64,000 nucleotides of DNA from assembly GCA_033782935.1 (NCBI GenBank), contig JAWQEG010000377.1, forward strand, positions 372,001 through 436,000. Reading direction: 5' to 3'. The translations under genes and the position numbers were made by a program. How positions within the stretch are numbered: position 1 is the first letter of the stretch; each line of letters begins with the position of its first letter. This document shows, in pieces, positions 21,024 through 32,781 of the stretch. The stretch comes from Petrolisthes cinctipes (lineage: Eukaryota > Arthropoda > Malacostraca > Decapoda > Porcellanidae). Below the pieces are notes generated by a model that saw nothing but the letters and a program-made list of their open reading frames with translations, was not told where the DNA came from and searched no databases.

Positions 21024-22017
21024 AGAGTATTTTCAAAATACATGCTCAAAACATACTGAAAATCGATCTTTTAGGTGCACAAAAGTCGATATGTGCATGC
21101 ATCTTCAGTACCCGTTTATATCTCAAATTCAGGCTCAAAACACCCGAAAATTCAATATTTTGGGGTCCCAGAAGCAATCTGTACATGCCTACTCAGTGTT
21201 AGAGTATTTTCAAAATACAGACCCAAAACATGCTGAAAATCGATATTTTAGATGCCCAAAGTCAATATGTGCATGTATCTTCTGTACCCGTTTATATCTC
21301 AAATTCAGGCTCAAAACACCCGAAAATTCAATATTTTGGGGTCCCAGAAGCAATCTGTACATGCCTACACAGTGCTAGAATATTTTCAAAATATAGGCTA
21401 AAAACATGCTAAAAATCGACATTTTTTGTGCCAAAAAATCGATATCTCAAATTTAGTCCCAAAACACCCGAAAATTCGATATTTAGAGGTCCCAGAAGGT
21501 ATCTGTACATGCTTACTCCGTGTTAGAGTATTTTCAAAATACAGGCTAAAAACATACTGAAAATCGATCTTTTAGGTGCACAAAAGTCGATATGTGCATG
21601 CATCTTCTGTACCCGTTTATATCTCAAATTCTGGCCCTAAACACTCGAAAACTCGATATTTTGGGGTCCCAGAAGCGATCTGTACATGCCTACTCCGTGT
21701 TAGAGTATTTTCAAAATTCAGGCCCAAAACATGCTGAAAATCGATATTTTTGGTGCCCAAAGTCAATATGTGCATGTATCTTCTGTACCCGTTTATATCT
21801 CAAATTCAGGCTCAAAACACCCGAAAATTCAATATTTTGGGGTCCCAGAAGCAATCTGTACTCAGTGCTAGAATATTTTCAAAATATAGGCTAAAAACAT
21901 GCTAAAAATCGATCTTTTAGGTGCCAAAAAGTCGATATCTCAAATTCAGTCCCAAAACACCCGAAAATTCGATATTTAGGGGTCCCAGAAGCGATCTGTA
22001 CATGCCTACTCCGTGTT
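21024..22017 (+). repeat. Hexameric higher-order repeat, 994 bp
   Basis: The order is C, A2, B2, D, A1 (168), B1, directly tandem with the preceding hexamer. It carries the first clear CAGACCCAAAAC A2 variant and CATGCTTACTCC B2 variant, both common further right. Confidence 0.86.
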
Positions 22018-22832
22018 AGAGTATTTTCAAAATACATGCTCAAAACATACTGAAAATCGATCTTTTAGGTGCACAAAAGTCGATATGTGCATGCATCTTT
22101 AGTACCCGTTTATATCTCAAATTCAGGTTCTAAACACCCGAAAATTCAATATTTTGGGGTCCCAGAAGCAATCTGTACATGCCTACTCAGTGTTAGAGTA
22201 TTTTCAAAATAGAGACCCAAAACATGCTGAAAATCGATATTTTAGATGCCCAAAGTCAATATGTGCATGTATCTTCTGTACCCGTTTATATCTCAAATTC
22301 AGGGTCAAAACACCCGAAAATTCAATATTTTGGGGTCCCAGAAGCAATCTGTACATGCCTACACAGTGCTAGAATATTTTCAAAATATAGGCTAAAAACA
22401 TGCTAAAAATCGACATTTTTGGTGCCAAAAAATCGATATCTCAAATTTAGTCCCAAAACACCCGAAAATTCGATATTTAGAGGTCCCAGAAGGTATCTGT
22501 ACATGCTTACTCCGTGTTAGAGTATTTTCAAAATACAGGCTAAAAACATACTGAAAATCGATCTTTTAGGTGACCAGAGTCGATATGTGCATGCATCTTC
22601 TGTACCCGTTTATATCTCAAATTCTGGCCCTAAACACCCGAAAATTCGATATTTTGGGGTTCCAGAAGCAATCTGTACAGTGCTAAAATATTTTCAAAAT
22701 ATAGGCTAAAAACATGCTAAAAATCGATCTTTTAGGTGCCAAAAAGTCGAAATCTCAAATTCAGTCCCAAAACACCCGAAAATTCGATATTTAGGGGTCC
22801 CAGAAGCGATCTGTACATGCCTACTCCGTGTT

Positions 22833-23008
22833 AGAGTATTTTCAAAATACAGGCTAAAAACATACTGAAAATCGATATTTTAGATGCCCAAAGTCAATAT
22901 GTGCATGTATCTTCTGTACCCGTTTATATCTCAAATTCAGGCTCAAAACACCCGAAAATTCAATATTTTGGGGTCCCAGAAGCAATCTGTACATGCCTAC
23001 ACATTGCT
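22833..23008 (+). repeat. D/A2 chimeric monomer, 176 bp
   Basis: It starts with D-type CAGGCTAAAAACATACTG and switches at GAAAATCGAT to A2-type ATTTTAGATGCCCAAAG. It forms the left junction of the block shared with 20385-21023. Confidence 0.84.
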
Positions 23009-23647
23009 AGAATATTTTCAAGATATAGGCTAAAAACATGCTAAAAATCGACATTTTAGGTGCCAAAAAATCGATATCTCAAATTCAGTCCCAAAACACC
23101 CGAAAATTAGATATTTAGAGGTCCCAGAAGGTATCTGTACATGCCTACTCCGTGGTAGAGTATTTTCAAAATACAGGCCAAAAACATACTTAAAATCGAT
23201 CTTTTAGGTGCCCAAAAGTCGATATGTGCATGCATCTTCTGTACCCGTTTATATCTCAAATTCTGGCCCTAAACACCCGAAAATTCGATATTTTGGGGTC
23301 CCAGAAGCGATCTGTACATGCCTACTCCGTGTTAGAGTATTTTCAAAATTCAGGCCCAAAACATGCTGAAAATCGATATTTTTGGTGCCCCAAGTCAATA
23401 TGTGCATGTATCTTCTGTACCCGTTTATATCTCAAATTCAGGCTCAAAACACCCGAAAATTCAATATTTTGGGGTCCCAGAAGCAATCTGTACAGTGCTA
23501 GAATATTTTCAAAATATAGGCTAAAAACATGCTAAAAATCGATCTTTTAGGTGCCAAAAAGTCGAAATCTCAAATTCAGTCCCAAAACACCCGAAAATTC
23601 GATATTTAGGGGTCCCACAAGCGATCTGTACATGCCTACTCCGTGTT
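23009..23647 (+). repeat. Block repeated from 20385-21023, 2.62 kb away
   Basis: B2, D, A1 and B1 share an offset of 2624 bp and private variants TTCAAGATATAGG, AAAATTAGATATT, CCGTGGTAG, CATACTTAAAATCG and GTGCCCCAAGTC. The left junction lies in the chimeric unit at 22833, which starts D-like and ends A2-like. Confidence 0.87.
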
Positions 23648-24148
23648 AGAGTATTTTCAAAATACAGGCTAAAAACATACTGAAAATCGATCTTTTAGGT
23701 GCCCAAAAGTCTATATGTGCATGCATCTTCTGTACCCGTTTATATCTCAAATTCTGGCCCTAAACACCCGAAAAATCGATATTTTGGGGTCCCAGAAGCA
23801 ATCTGTACATGCCTACTCCGTGTTAGATTATTTTTAAAATTCAGGCCCAAAACATGCTGAAAATCGATATTTTTGGTGCACAAAGTCAATATGTGCATGT
23901 ATCTTCTGTACCCGTTTATATCTCAAATTCAGGCTCAAAACACCCGAAAATTCAATATTTTGGGGTCCCAGAAGCAATCTGTACATGCCTACATAGTGCT
24001 AGAATATTTTCAAAATAAAGGCTAAAAACATGCTAAAAATCGACATTTTTGGTGACAAAAAATCGATATCTCAAATTCAGTCCCAAAACACCCGAAAATT
24101 CGATATTTAGAGGTCCCAGAAGGTATCTGTACATGCTTACTCCGTGTT

Positions 24149-24310
24149 AGAGTATTTTCAAAATACAGGCCAAAAACATACTGAAAATCGATCTTTTAGG
24201 TGCCCAAAAGTCGATATGTGCATGCATCTTCTGTACCCGTTTATATCTCAAATTCTGGCCCTAAACACCAGAAAATTCGATATTTAAGGGTCCCAGAAAC
24301 GATCTGGGTT
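24149..24310 (+). repeat. D monomer with 15 bp deletion at its end (162 bp)
   Basis: CGATCTG joins GGTTAGAG directly, so the usual TACATGCCTACTCCG is missing. It also has CACCAGAAAATTCG and TTTAAGGGTCCC. Confidence 0.87.
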
Positions 24311-24486
24311 AGAGTATTTTCAAAATTCAGGCCCAAAACATGCTGAAAATCGATATTTTTGGTGCCCAAAGTCAATATGTGCATGTATTTTCTGTACCCG
24401 TTTATATCTCAAATTCAGGCTCAAAACACCCGAAAATTCAATATTTTGGGGTCCCAGAAGCAATCTGTACATGCCTACTCAGTGCT

Positions 24487-24592
24487 AGAATATTTTCAAA
24501 ATATAGGCTAAAAACATGCTAAAAATCGATCTTTTAGGTGCCAAAAAGTTTTTGGGGTCCCAGAAGCAATCTGTACATGCCTACTCAGTGTT
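24487..24592 (+). repeat. Short monomer with 42 bp deletion (106 bp)
   Basis: The B1 sequence reaches CCAAAAAGT and then joins TTTTGGGGTCCCAGAAGC of an A- or C-type second half. The join makes a run of T. Confidence 0.88.
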
Positions 24593-24768
24593 AGAGTATT
24601 TTCAAAATACAGACCCAAAACATGCTGAAAATCGATATTTTAGATGCTCAAAGTCAATATGTGCATGTATCTTCTGTACCCGTTTATATCTCAAATTCTG
24701 TCCCAAAACACCCGAAAATTCGATATTTAGGGGTCCCAGAAGCGATATGTACATGCCTACTCCGTGTT
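24593..24768 (+). repeat. A2/B chimeric monomer, 176 bp
   Basis: It starts A2-like with CAGACCCAAAAC and GATGCTCAAAGTC, then continues with B-type TGTCCCAAAACACCC and TTTAGGGGTCCC and ends CCGTGTT. Confidence 0.84.
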
Positions 24769-24930
24769 AGAGTATTTTCAAAATACATGCTTAAAACATA
24801 CTGAAAATCGATCTTTTAGGTGCACAAAAGTCGATATGTACTTGCATATATCTCAAATTCAGGCTCAAAACACCCGAAAATTCAATATTTTGGGGTCCCA
24901 GAAGCAATCTGTACATGCCTACTCAGTGTT
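24769..24930 (+). repeat. C monomer with 15 bp internal deletion (162 bp)
   Basis: The usual stretch from ATGTGCATGC to CCCGTTTATATC is reduced to ATGTACTTGCATATATC, removing GTACCCG. The loss falls in the same stretch that is missing from all short monomers. Confidence 0.87.
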
Positions 24931-26923
24931 AGAGTATTTTCAAAATACAGACCCAAAACATGCTGAAAATCGATATTTTAAATGCTCAAAGTCAATATGT
25001 GCATGTATCTTCTGTACCCGTTTATATCTCAAATTCAGGCTCAAAACACCCGAAAATTCAATATTTTGGGGTCCCAGAAGCAATCTGTACATGCCTACAC
25101 AGTGCTAGAATATTTTCAAAATATAGGCTAAAAACATGCTAAAAATCGACATTTTAGGTGCCAAAAAATCGATATCTCAAATTCAGTCCCAAAACACCCG
25201 AAAATTCGATATTTAGAGGTCCCAGTAGGTATCTGTACATGCCTACTCCTTGTTAGAGTATTTTCAAAATACATGCTCAAAACATACTGAAAATCGATCT
25301 TTTAGGTGCACAAAAGTCGATATGTGCATGCATCTTCAGTACCCGTTTATATCTCAAATTCAGGCTCAAACAACCCGAAAATTCAATATTTTGGGGTCCC
25401 AGAAGCAATCTGTACATGCCTACTCAGTGTTAGAGTATTTTCAAAATACAGGCCCAAAACATGCTGAAAATCGATATTTCAGATGCCCAAAGTCAATATG
25501 TGCATGTATCTTCTGTACCCGTTTATATCTCAAATTCAGGCTCAAAACACCCGAAAATTCAAAATTTTGGGTTCCCAGAAGCAATCTGTACATGCCTACA
25601 CAGTGCTAGAATATTTTCAAAATATAGGCTAAAAACATGCTAAAAATCGACATTTTAGGTGCCAAAAATCGATATCTCAAATTCAGTCCCAAAACACCCT
25701 AAAATTCGATATTTAGAGGTCCCAGAAGCGATCTGTACATGCCTACTCCGTGCTAGAGTATTTTCAAAATACATGCTCAAAACATACTGAAAATCGATCT
25801 TTTAGGTGCACTAAAGTCGATATGTGCATGCATCTTCAGTACCCGTTTATATCTCAAATTCAGGCTCAAAACACCCGAAAATTCAATATTTTGGGGTCCC
25901 AGAAGCAATCTGTACATGCCTACATAGTGCTAGAATATTTTCAAAATATAGGCTAAAAACATGCTAAAAATCGACATTTTTGGTGCCAAAAAATCGATAT
26001 CTCAAATTCAGTCCCAAAACACCCGAAAATTCGATATTTAGAGGTCCCAGAAGGTATCTGTACATGCCTACTCCGTGTTAGAGTATTTTCAAAATACAGG
26101 CCAAAAACATACTGAAAATCGATCTTTTAGGTGCCCAAAAGTCGATATGTGCATGCATCTTCTGTACCCGTTTATATCTCAAATTTTGGCCCTAAACACC
26201 AGAAAATTCGATATTTAGGGGTCCCAGAAACGATCTGTACATGCCTACTCCGTGTTAGAGTATTTTCAAAATTCAGGCCCAAAACATGCTGAAAATCGAT
26301 ATTTTTGGTGCCCAAAGTCAATATGTGCATGTATTTTCTGTACCCGTTTATATCTCAAATTCAGGCTCAAAACACCCGAAAATTCAATATTTTGGGGTCC
26401 CAGAAGCAATCTGTACATGCCTACTCAGTGCTAGAATATTTTCAAAATATAGGCTAAAAATATGCTAAAAATCGATCTTTTAGTTGCCAAAAAGTCGATA
26501 TCTCAAATTCAGTCCCAAAACACCCGAAAATTCGATATTTAGAGGTCCAAGAAGGTATCTGTACATGCCTACTCCGTGTTAGAGTATTTTCAAAATACAG
26601 GCTAAAAACATACTGAAAATCGATCTTTTAGGTGCCCAAAAGTCGATATGTGCATGCATCTTCTGTACCCGTTTATATCTCAAATTCTGGCCCTAAACAC
26701 CCGAAAATTAGATATTTTGGGGTCCCAGAAGCAATCTGTACATGCCTACTCCGTGTTAGATTATTTTCAAAATTCAGGCCCAAAACATGCTGAAAATCGA
26801 TATTTTTGGTGCACAAAGTCAATATGTGCATGTATCTTCTGTACCCGTTTATATCTCAAATTCAGGCTCAAAACACCCGAAAATTCAATATTTTGGGGTC
26901 CCAGAAGCAATCTGTACAGTGCT

Positions 26924-29686
26924 AGAATATTTTCAAAATATAGGCTAAAAACATGCTAAAAATCGATCTTTTAGGAGCCAAAAAGTCGATATCTCAAATT
27001 CAGTCCCAAAACACCCGAAAATTCGATATTTAGGGGTCCCAGAAGCGATCTGTACATGCCTACTCCGTGTTAGAGTATTTTCAAAATACATGCTCAAAAC
27101 ATACTGAAAATCGATCTTTTAGGTGCACAAAAGTCGATATGTGCATGCATCTTCAGTACCCGTTTATATCTCAAATTCAGGCTCAAAACACCCGAAAATT
27201 CAATATTTTGGGGTCCCAGAAGCAATCTGTACATGCCTACTCAGTGTTAGAGTATTTTCAAAATACAGACCCAAAACATGCTGAAAATCGATATTTTAGA
27301 TGCCCAAAGTCAATATGTGCATGTATCTTCTGTACCCGTTTATATCTCAAATTCAGGCTCAAAACACCCGAAAATTCAATATTTTGGGGTCCCAGAAGCA
27401 ATCTGTACATGCCTACATAGTGCTAGAATATTTTCAAAATATAGGCTAAAAACATGCTAAAAATCGACATTTTTGGTGCCAAAAAATCGATATCTCAAAT
27501 TCAGTCCCAAAACACCCGAAAATTCGATATTTAGAGGTCCCAGAAAGTATCTGTACATGCTTACTCCGTGTTAGAGTATTTTCAAAATACAGGCCAAAAA
27601 CATACTGAAAATCGATCTTTTAGGTGCCCAAAAGTCGATATGTGCATGCATCTTCTGTACCCGTTTATATCTCAAATTCTGGCCCTAAACACCAGAAAAT
27701 TCGATATTTAGGGGTCCCAGAAACGATCTGTACATGCCTACTCCGTGTTAGAGTATTTTCAAAATTCAGGCCCAAAACATGCTGAAAATCGATATTTTTG
27801 GTGCCCAAAGTCAATATGTGCATGTATCTTCTGTACCCGTTTATATCTCAAATTCAGGCTCAAAACACCATAAAATTCAATATTTTGGGGTCCCAGAAGC
27901 AATCTGTACATGCCTACTCAGTGCTAGAATATTTTCAAAATATAGGCTAAAAACATGCTGAAAATCGACATTTTAGGTGCCAAAAAATCGATATCTCAAA
28001 TTCAGTCCCAAAACACCCGAAAATTCCATATTTAGAGGTCCCAGAAGGAATCTGTACGTGCCTACTCCGGGTTAGAGTATTTTCAAAATACAGGCCCAAA
28101 ACATGCTGAAAATCGATATTTTTGGTGCCCAAAGTCAATATGTGCATGTATCTTCTGTACCCGTTTATATCTCAAATTCAGGCTCAAAACACCCGAAAAT
28201 TCAATATTTTGGGGTCCCAGAAGCAATCTGTACAGTGCTAGAATATTTTCAAAATATAGGCTAAAAACATGCTAAAAATCGATCTTTTAGGTGCCAAAAA
28301 GTCGATATCTCAAATTCAGTCCCAAAACACCCGAAAATTTCTATATTTAGGGGTCCCAGAAGCGATCTGTACATGCCTACTCAGTGTTAGAGTATTTTCA
28401 AAATACATGCTCAAAACATACTGAAATTCGATCTTTTAGGTGCACAAAAGTCGATATGTGCATGCATCTTCAGTACCCGTTTATATCTCAAATTCAGGCT
28501 CAAAACAACCGAAAATTCAATATTTTGGGGTCCCAGAAGCAATCTGTACATGTCTTCACAGTGCTAGAATATTTTCAAAATATAGGCCAAAAACATGCTA
28601 AAAATCGACATTTTAGGTGCCAAAAAATCGATATCTCAAATTCTGTCCCAAAACACCAGAAAATTCGATATTTAGAGGTCCCAGAAGGTATCTGTACATG
28701 CCTACTCCGTGTTAGAGTATTTTCAAAATACAGGCCAAAAACATACTGAAAATCGATCTTTTAGGTGCCCAAAAGTCGATATGTGCATGCATCTTCTGTA
28801 CCCGTTTATATCTCAAATTCTGGCCCTAAACACCCGAAAAATCGATATTTTGGGGTCCCAGAAGCGATCTGTACATGCCTACTCCGTGTTAGAGTATTTT
28901 CAAAATACAGGCCCAAAACATGCTGAAAATCGATATTTTAGATGCCCAAAGTCAATATGTGCATATATCTTCTGTACCCGTTTATATCTCAAATTCAGGC
29001 TCAAAACACCCGAAAATTCAATATTTTGGGGTCCCAGAAGCAATCTGTACAGTGCTAGAATATTTTCAAAATATAGGCTAAAAACATGCTAAAAATCGAT
29101 CTTTTAGGTGCCAAAAAGTCGATATCTCAAATTCAGTCCTAAAACACCCGAAAATTCGATATTTAGGGGTCCCAGAAGCGATCTGTACATGCCTACTCCG
29201 TGTTTGAGTATTTGCAAAATACATGCTCAAAACATACTGAAAGTCGATCTTATAGGTGCACAAAAGTCAATATGTGCATGCATCTTCAGTACCCGTTTAT
29301 ATCTCAAATTCAGGCTCAGAACACCCGAAAATTCAATATTTTGGGGTCCCAGAAGCAATCTGTACAGTGCTAGAATATTTTCAAAATATAGGCTAAAAAC
29401 ATGCTAAAAATCGATCTTTTAGGTGCCAAAAAGTCGATATCTCAAATTCAGTCCTAAAACACCCGAAAATTCGATATTTAGGGGTCCCAGAAGCGATCTG
29501 TACATGCCTACTCCGTGTTAGAGTATTTTCAAAATACATGAGCAAAACATACTGAAAATCGATCTTTTAGGTGCACTAAAGTCGATATGTGCATGTATCT
29601 TCTGTACCCGTTTATATCTCAAATTCAGGCTCAAAACACCCGAAAATTCAATATTTTGGGGTCCCAGAAGCAATCTTTACAGTGCT
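26924..29686 (+). repeat. 2763 bp duplication, copy 1
   Basis: It has seventeen units. Partner starts in copy 2 lie at +2763 up to 28240 and +2762 after it (copy 1 has one extra base in AAAATTTCTATATTT). They lie at +3262 from 29057 onward, where copy 2 gained a trimer. Shared variants include CATGTCTTCACAGTGCT and CAGAAACGATCTG. Confidence 0.87.
27072..28073 (+). repeat. Hexameric higher-order repeat, 1002 bp
   Basis: The order is C, A2, B2, D, A1, B2-like. The B2 units carry GACATTTTTGGTGCC and CAGAAAGTATCTG. It is duplicated at 29835-30836. Confidence 0.85.
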
Positions 29687-32600
29687 AGAATATTTTCAAA
29701 ATATAGGCTAAAAACATGCTAAAAATCGATCTTTTAGGTGCCAAAAAGTCGATATCTCAAATTCAGTCCCAAAACACCCGAAAATTCGATATTTAGGGGT
29801 CCCAGAAGCGATCTGTACATGCCTACTCCGTGTTAGAGTATTTTCAAAATACATGCTCAAAACATACTGAAAATCGATATTTTAGGTGCACAAAAGTCGA
29901 TATGTGCATGCATCTTCAGTACCCGTTTATATCTCAAATTCAGGCTCAAAACACCCGAAAATTCAATATTTTGGGGTCCCAGAAGCAATCTGTACATGCC
30001 TACTCAGTGTTAGAGTATTTTCAAAATACAGACCCAAAACATGCTGAAAATCGATATTTTAGATGCCCAAAGTCAATATGTGCATGTATCTTCTGTACCC
30101 GTTTATATCTCAAATTCAGGCTCAAAACACCCGAAAATTCAATATTTTGGGGTCCCAGAAGCAATCTGTACATGCCTACATAGTGCTAGAATATTTTCAA
30201 AATATAGGCTAAAAACATGCTAAAAATCGACATTTTTGGTGCCAAAAAATCGATATCTCAAATTCAGTCCCAAAACACCCGAAAATTCGATATTTAGAGG
30301 TCCCAGAAAGTATCTGTACATGCTTACTCCGTGTTAGAGTATTTTCAAAATACAGGCCAAAAACATACTGAAAATCGATCTTTTAGGTGCCCAAAAGTCG
30401 ATATGTGAATGCATCTTCTGTACCCGTTTATATCTCAAATTCTGGCCCTAAACACCAGAAAATTCGATATTTAGGGGTCCCAGAAACGATCTGTACATGC
30501 CTACTCCGTGTTAGAGTATTTTCAAAATTCAGGCCCAAAACATGCTGAAAATCGATATTTTTGGTGCCCAAAGTCAATATGTGCATGTATCTTCTGTACC
30601 CGTTTATATCTCAAATTCAGGCTCAAAACACCCTAAAATTCAATATTTTGGGGTCCCAGAAGCAATCTGTACATGCCTACTCAGTGCTAGAATATTTTCA
30701 AAATATAGGCTAAAAACATGCTGAAAATCGACATTTTAGGTGCCAAAAAATCGATATCTCAAATTCAGTCCCAAAACACCCGAAAATTCGATATTTAGAG
30801 GTCCCAGAAGGAATCTGTACATGCCTACTCCGGGTTAGAGTATTTTCAAAATACAGGCCCAAAACATGCTGAAAATCGATATTTTTGGTGCCCAAAGTCA
30901 ATATGTGCATGTATCTTCTGTACCCGTTTATATCTCAAATTCAGGCTCAAAACACCCGAAAATTCAATATTTTGGGGTCCCAGAAGCAATCTGTACAGTG
31001 CTAGAATATTTTCAAAATATAGGCTAAAAACATGCTAAAAATCGATCTTTTAGGTGCCAAAAAGTCGATATCTCAAATTCAGTCCCAAAACACCCGAAAA
31101 TTCGATATTTAGGGGTCCCAGAAGCGATCTGTACATGCCTACTCAGTGTTAGAGTATTTTCAAAATACATGCTCAAAACATACTGAAAATCGATCTTTTA
31201 GGTGCACAAAAGTCGATATGTGCATGCATCTTCAGTACCCGTTTATATCTCAAATTCAGGCTCAAAACACCCGAAAATTCAATATTTTGGGGTCCCAGAA
31301 GCAATCTGTACATGTCTTCACAGTGCTAGAATATTTTCAAAATATAGGCCAAAAACATGCTAAAAATCGACATTTTAGGTGCCAAAAAATCGATATCTCA
31401 AATTCTGTCCCAAAACACCAGAAAATTCGATATTTAGAGGTCCCAGAAGGTATCTGTACATGCCTACTCCGTGTTAAAGTATTTTCAAAATACAGGCCAA
31501 AAACATACTGAAAATCGATCTTTTAGGTGCCCAAAAGTCGATATGTGCATGCATCTTCTGTACCCGTTTATATCTCAAATTCTGGCCCTAAACACCCGAA
31601 AAATCGATATTTTGGGGTCCCAGAAGCGATCTGTACATGCCTACTCCGTGTTAGAGTATTTTCAAAATACAGGCCCAAAACATGCTGAAAATCGATATTT
31701 TAGATGCCCAAAGTCAATATGTGCATGTATCTTCTGTACTCGTTTATATCTCAAATTCAGGCTCAAAACACCCGAAAATTCAAAATTTTGGGTTCCCAGA
31801 AGCAATCTGTACATGCCTACACAGTGCTAGAATATTTTCAAAATATAGGCTAAAAACATGCTAAAAATCGACATTTTAAGTGCCAAAAAATCGATATATC
31901 AAATTCAGTCCCAAAACACCCGAAAATTTGATATTTAGAGGTCCCAGAAGGTATCTGTACATGCTTACTCCGTGTTAGAGTATTTTCAAAATACAGGTCA
32001 AAAACATACTGAAAAACGATCTTTTAGGTGCCCAAAAGTCGATATGTGCATGCATCTTCTGTACCCGTTTATATCTCAAATTCTGGCCCTAAACACCCGA
32101 AAATTCGATATTTTGGGGTCCCAGAAGCGATCTGTACATGCCTACTCAGTGTTAGAGTATTTTCAAAATACAGGTCAAAACATGCTGAAAATCGATATTT
32201 TAGATGCCCAAAGTCAATATGTGCATGAATCTTCTGTACCCGTTTATATCTCAAATTCAGGCTCAAAACACCCGAAAATTCAATATTTTGGGGTCCCAGA
32301 AGCAATCTGTACAGTGCTAGAATATTTTCAAAATATAGGCTAAAAACATGCTAAAAATCGATCTTTTAGGTGCCAAAAAGTCGATATCTCAAATTCAGTC
32401 CTAAAACACCCGAAAATTCGATATTTAGGGGTCCCAGAAGCGATCTGTACATGCCTACTCCGTGTTTGAGTATTTTCAAAATACATGCTCAAAACATACT
32501 GAAAATCGATCTTTTAGGTGCACAAAAGTCAATATGTGCATGCATCTTCAGTACCCGTTTATATCTCAAAGTCAGGCTCAGAACACCCGAAAATTCAATA

Positions 32601-32781
32601 TTTTGGGGTCCCAGAAGCAATCTGTACAGTGCTAGAATATTTTCAAAATATAGGCTAAAAACATGCTAAAAATCGATCTTTTAGGTGCCAAAAAGTCGAT
32701 ATCTCAAATTCAGTCTCAAAACACCCGAAAATTCAATATTTTGGGGTCCCAGAAGCAATCTGTACATGCCTACTCAGTGTT
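29687..32781 (+). repeat. 2763 bp duplication, copy 2, with one extra trimer
   Basis: It matches copy 1 in order and in rare variants: GACATTTTTGGTGCC, CAGAAAGTATCTG, CATGTCTTCACAG, GTTTGAGTATTT and GGCTCAGAACACCC. Compared with copy 1 it has about 500 additional bases around 31653-32153 (A2, B2, D), one trimer length. Copy lengths therefore changed by whole higher-order units after the duplication. Confidence 0.86.
29835..30836 (+). repeat. Hexameric higher-order repeat, 1002 bp
   Basis: This is the second copy of 27072-28073, offset by 2763 bp. Scattered differences include ACACCCTAAAATTC here against ACACCATAAAATTC in the first copy. Confidence 0.85.

Larger units (their letters stand above)
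19010..22017 (+). repeat. Monomer map, region 7
   Basis: Starts and classes: 19010 A1, 19186 B1, 19334 C (153), 19487 A2, 19663 B2 (132), 19795 D (89), 19884 B1, 20032 C, 20209 A2, 20385 B2, 20533 D, 20710 A1 (166), 20876 B1, 21024 C, 21201 A2, 21377 B2, 21525 D, 21702 A1 (168), 21870 B1. The left part repeats the damaged units of region 5 in the same order. From 20032 there are two regular hexamers in tandem. Confidence 0.88.
22018..26923 (+). repeat. Monomer map, region 8 (transition zone)
   Basis: Starts and classes: 22018 C, 22195 A2, 22371 B2, 22519 D (166), 22685 B1, 22833 D/A2 chimera, 23009 B2, 23157 D, 23334 A1 (166), 23500 B1, 23648 D, 23825 A1, 24001 B2, 24149 D (162), 24311 A1, 24487 B1 (106), 24593 A2/B chimera, 24769 C (162), 24931 A2, 25107 B2, 25255 C, 25432 A2, 25608 B2 (147), 25755 C, 25932 B2, 26080 D, 26257 A1, 26433 B1, 26581 D, 26758 A1 (166). 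It contains the only 106 bp and 162 bp units in the window. Confidence 0.86.
26924..32781 (+). repeat. Monomer map, region 9 (2.76 kb duplication)
   Basis: Copy 1: 26924 B1, 27072 C, 27249 A2, 27425 B2, 27573 D, 27750 A1, 27926 B2, 28074 A1/A2 (166), 28240 B1 (149), 28389 C, 28566 B2, 28714 D, 28891 A2 (166), 29057 B1, 29205 C (167), 29372 B1, 29520 C (167). Copy 2: 29687 B1, 29835 C, 30012 A2, 30188 B2, 30336 D, 30513 A1, 30689 B2, 30837 A1/A2 (166), 31003 B1, 31151 C, 31328 B2, 31476 D, 31653 A2, 31829 B2, 31977 D, 32154 A2 (165), 32319 B1, 32467 C (167), 32634 B1 with an A/C-type end. Confidence 0.87.

Noticed and set aside
24001..24930. Mobile element insertion as the cause of the broken units
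   Set aside because: No foreign sequence, terminal repeat or target-site duplication is left; all bases belong to monomers with internal deletions.
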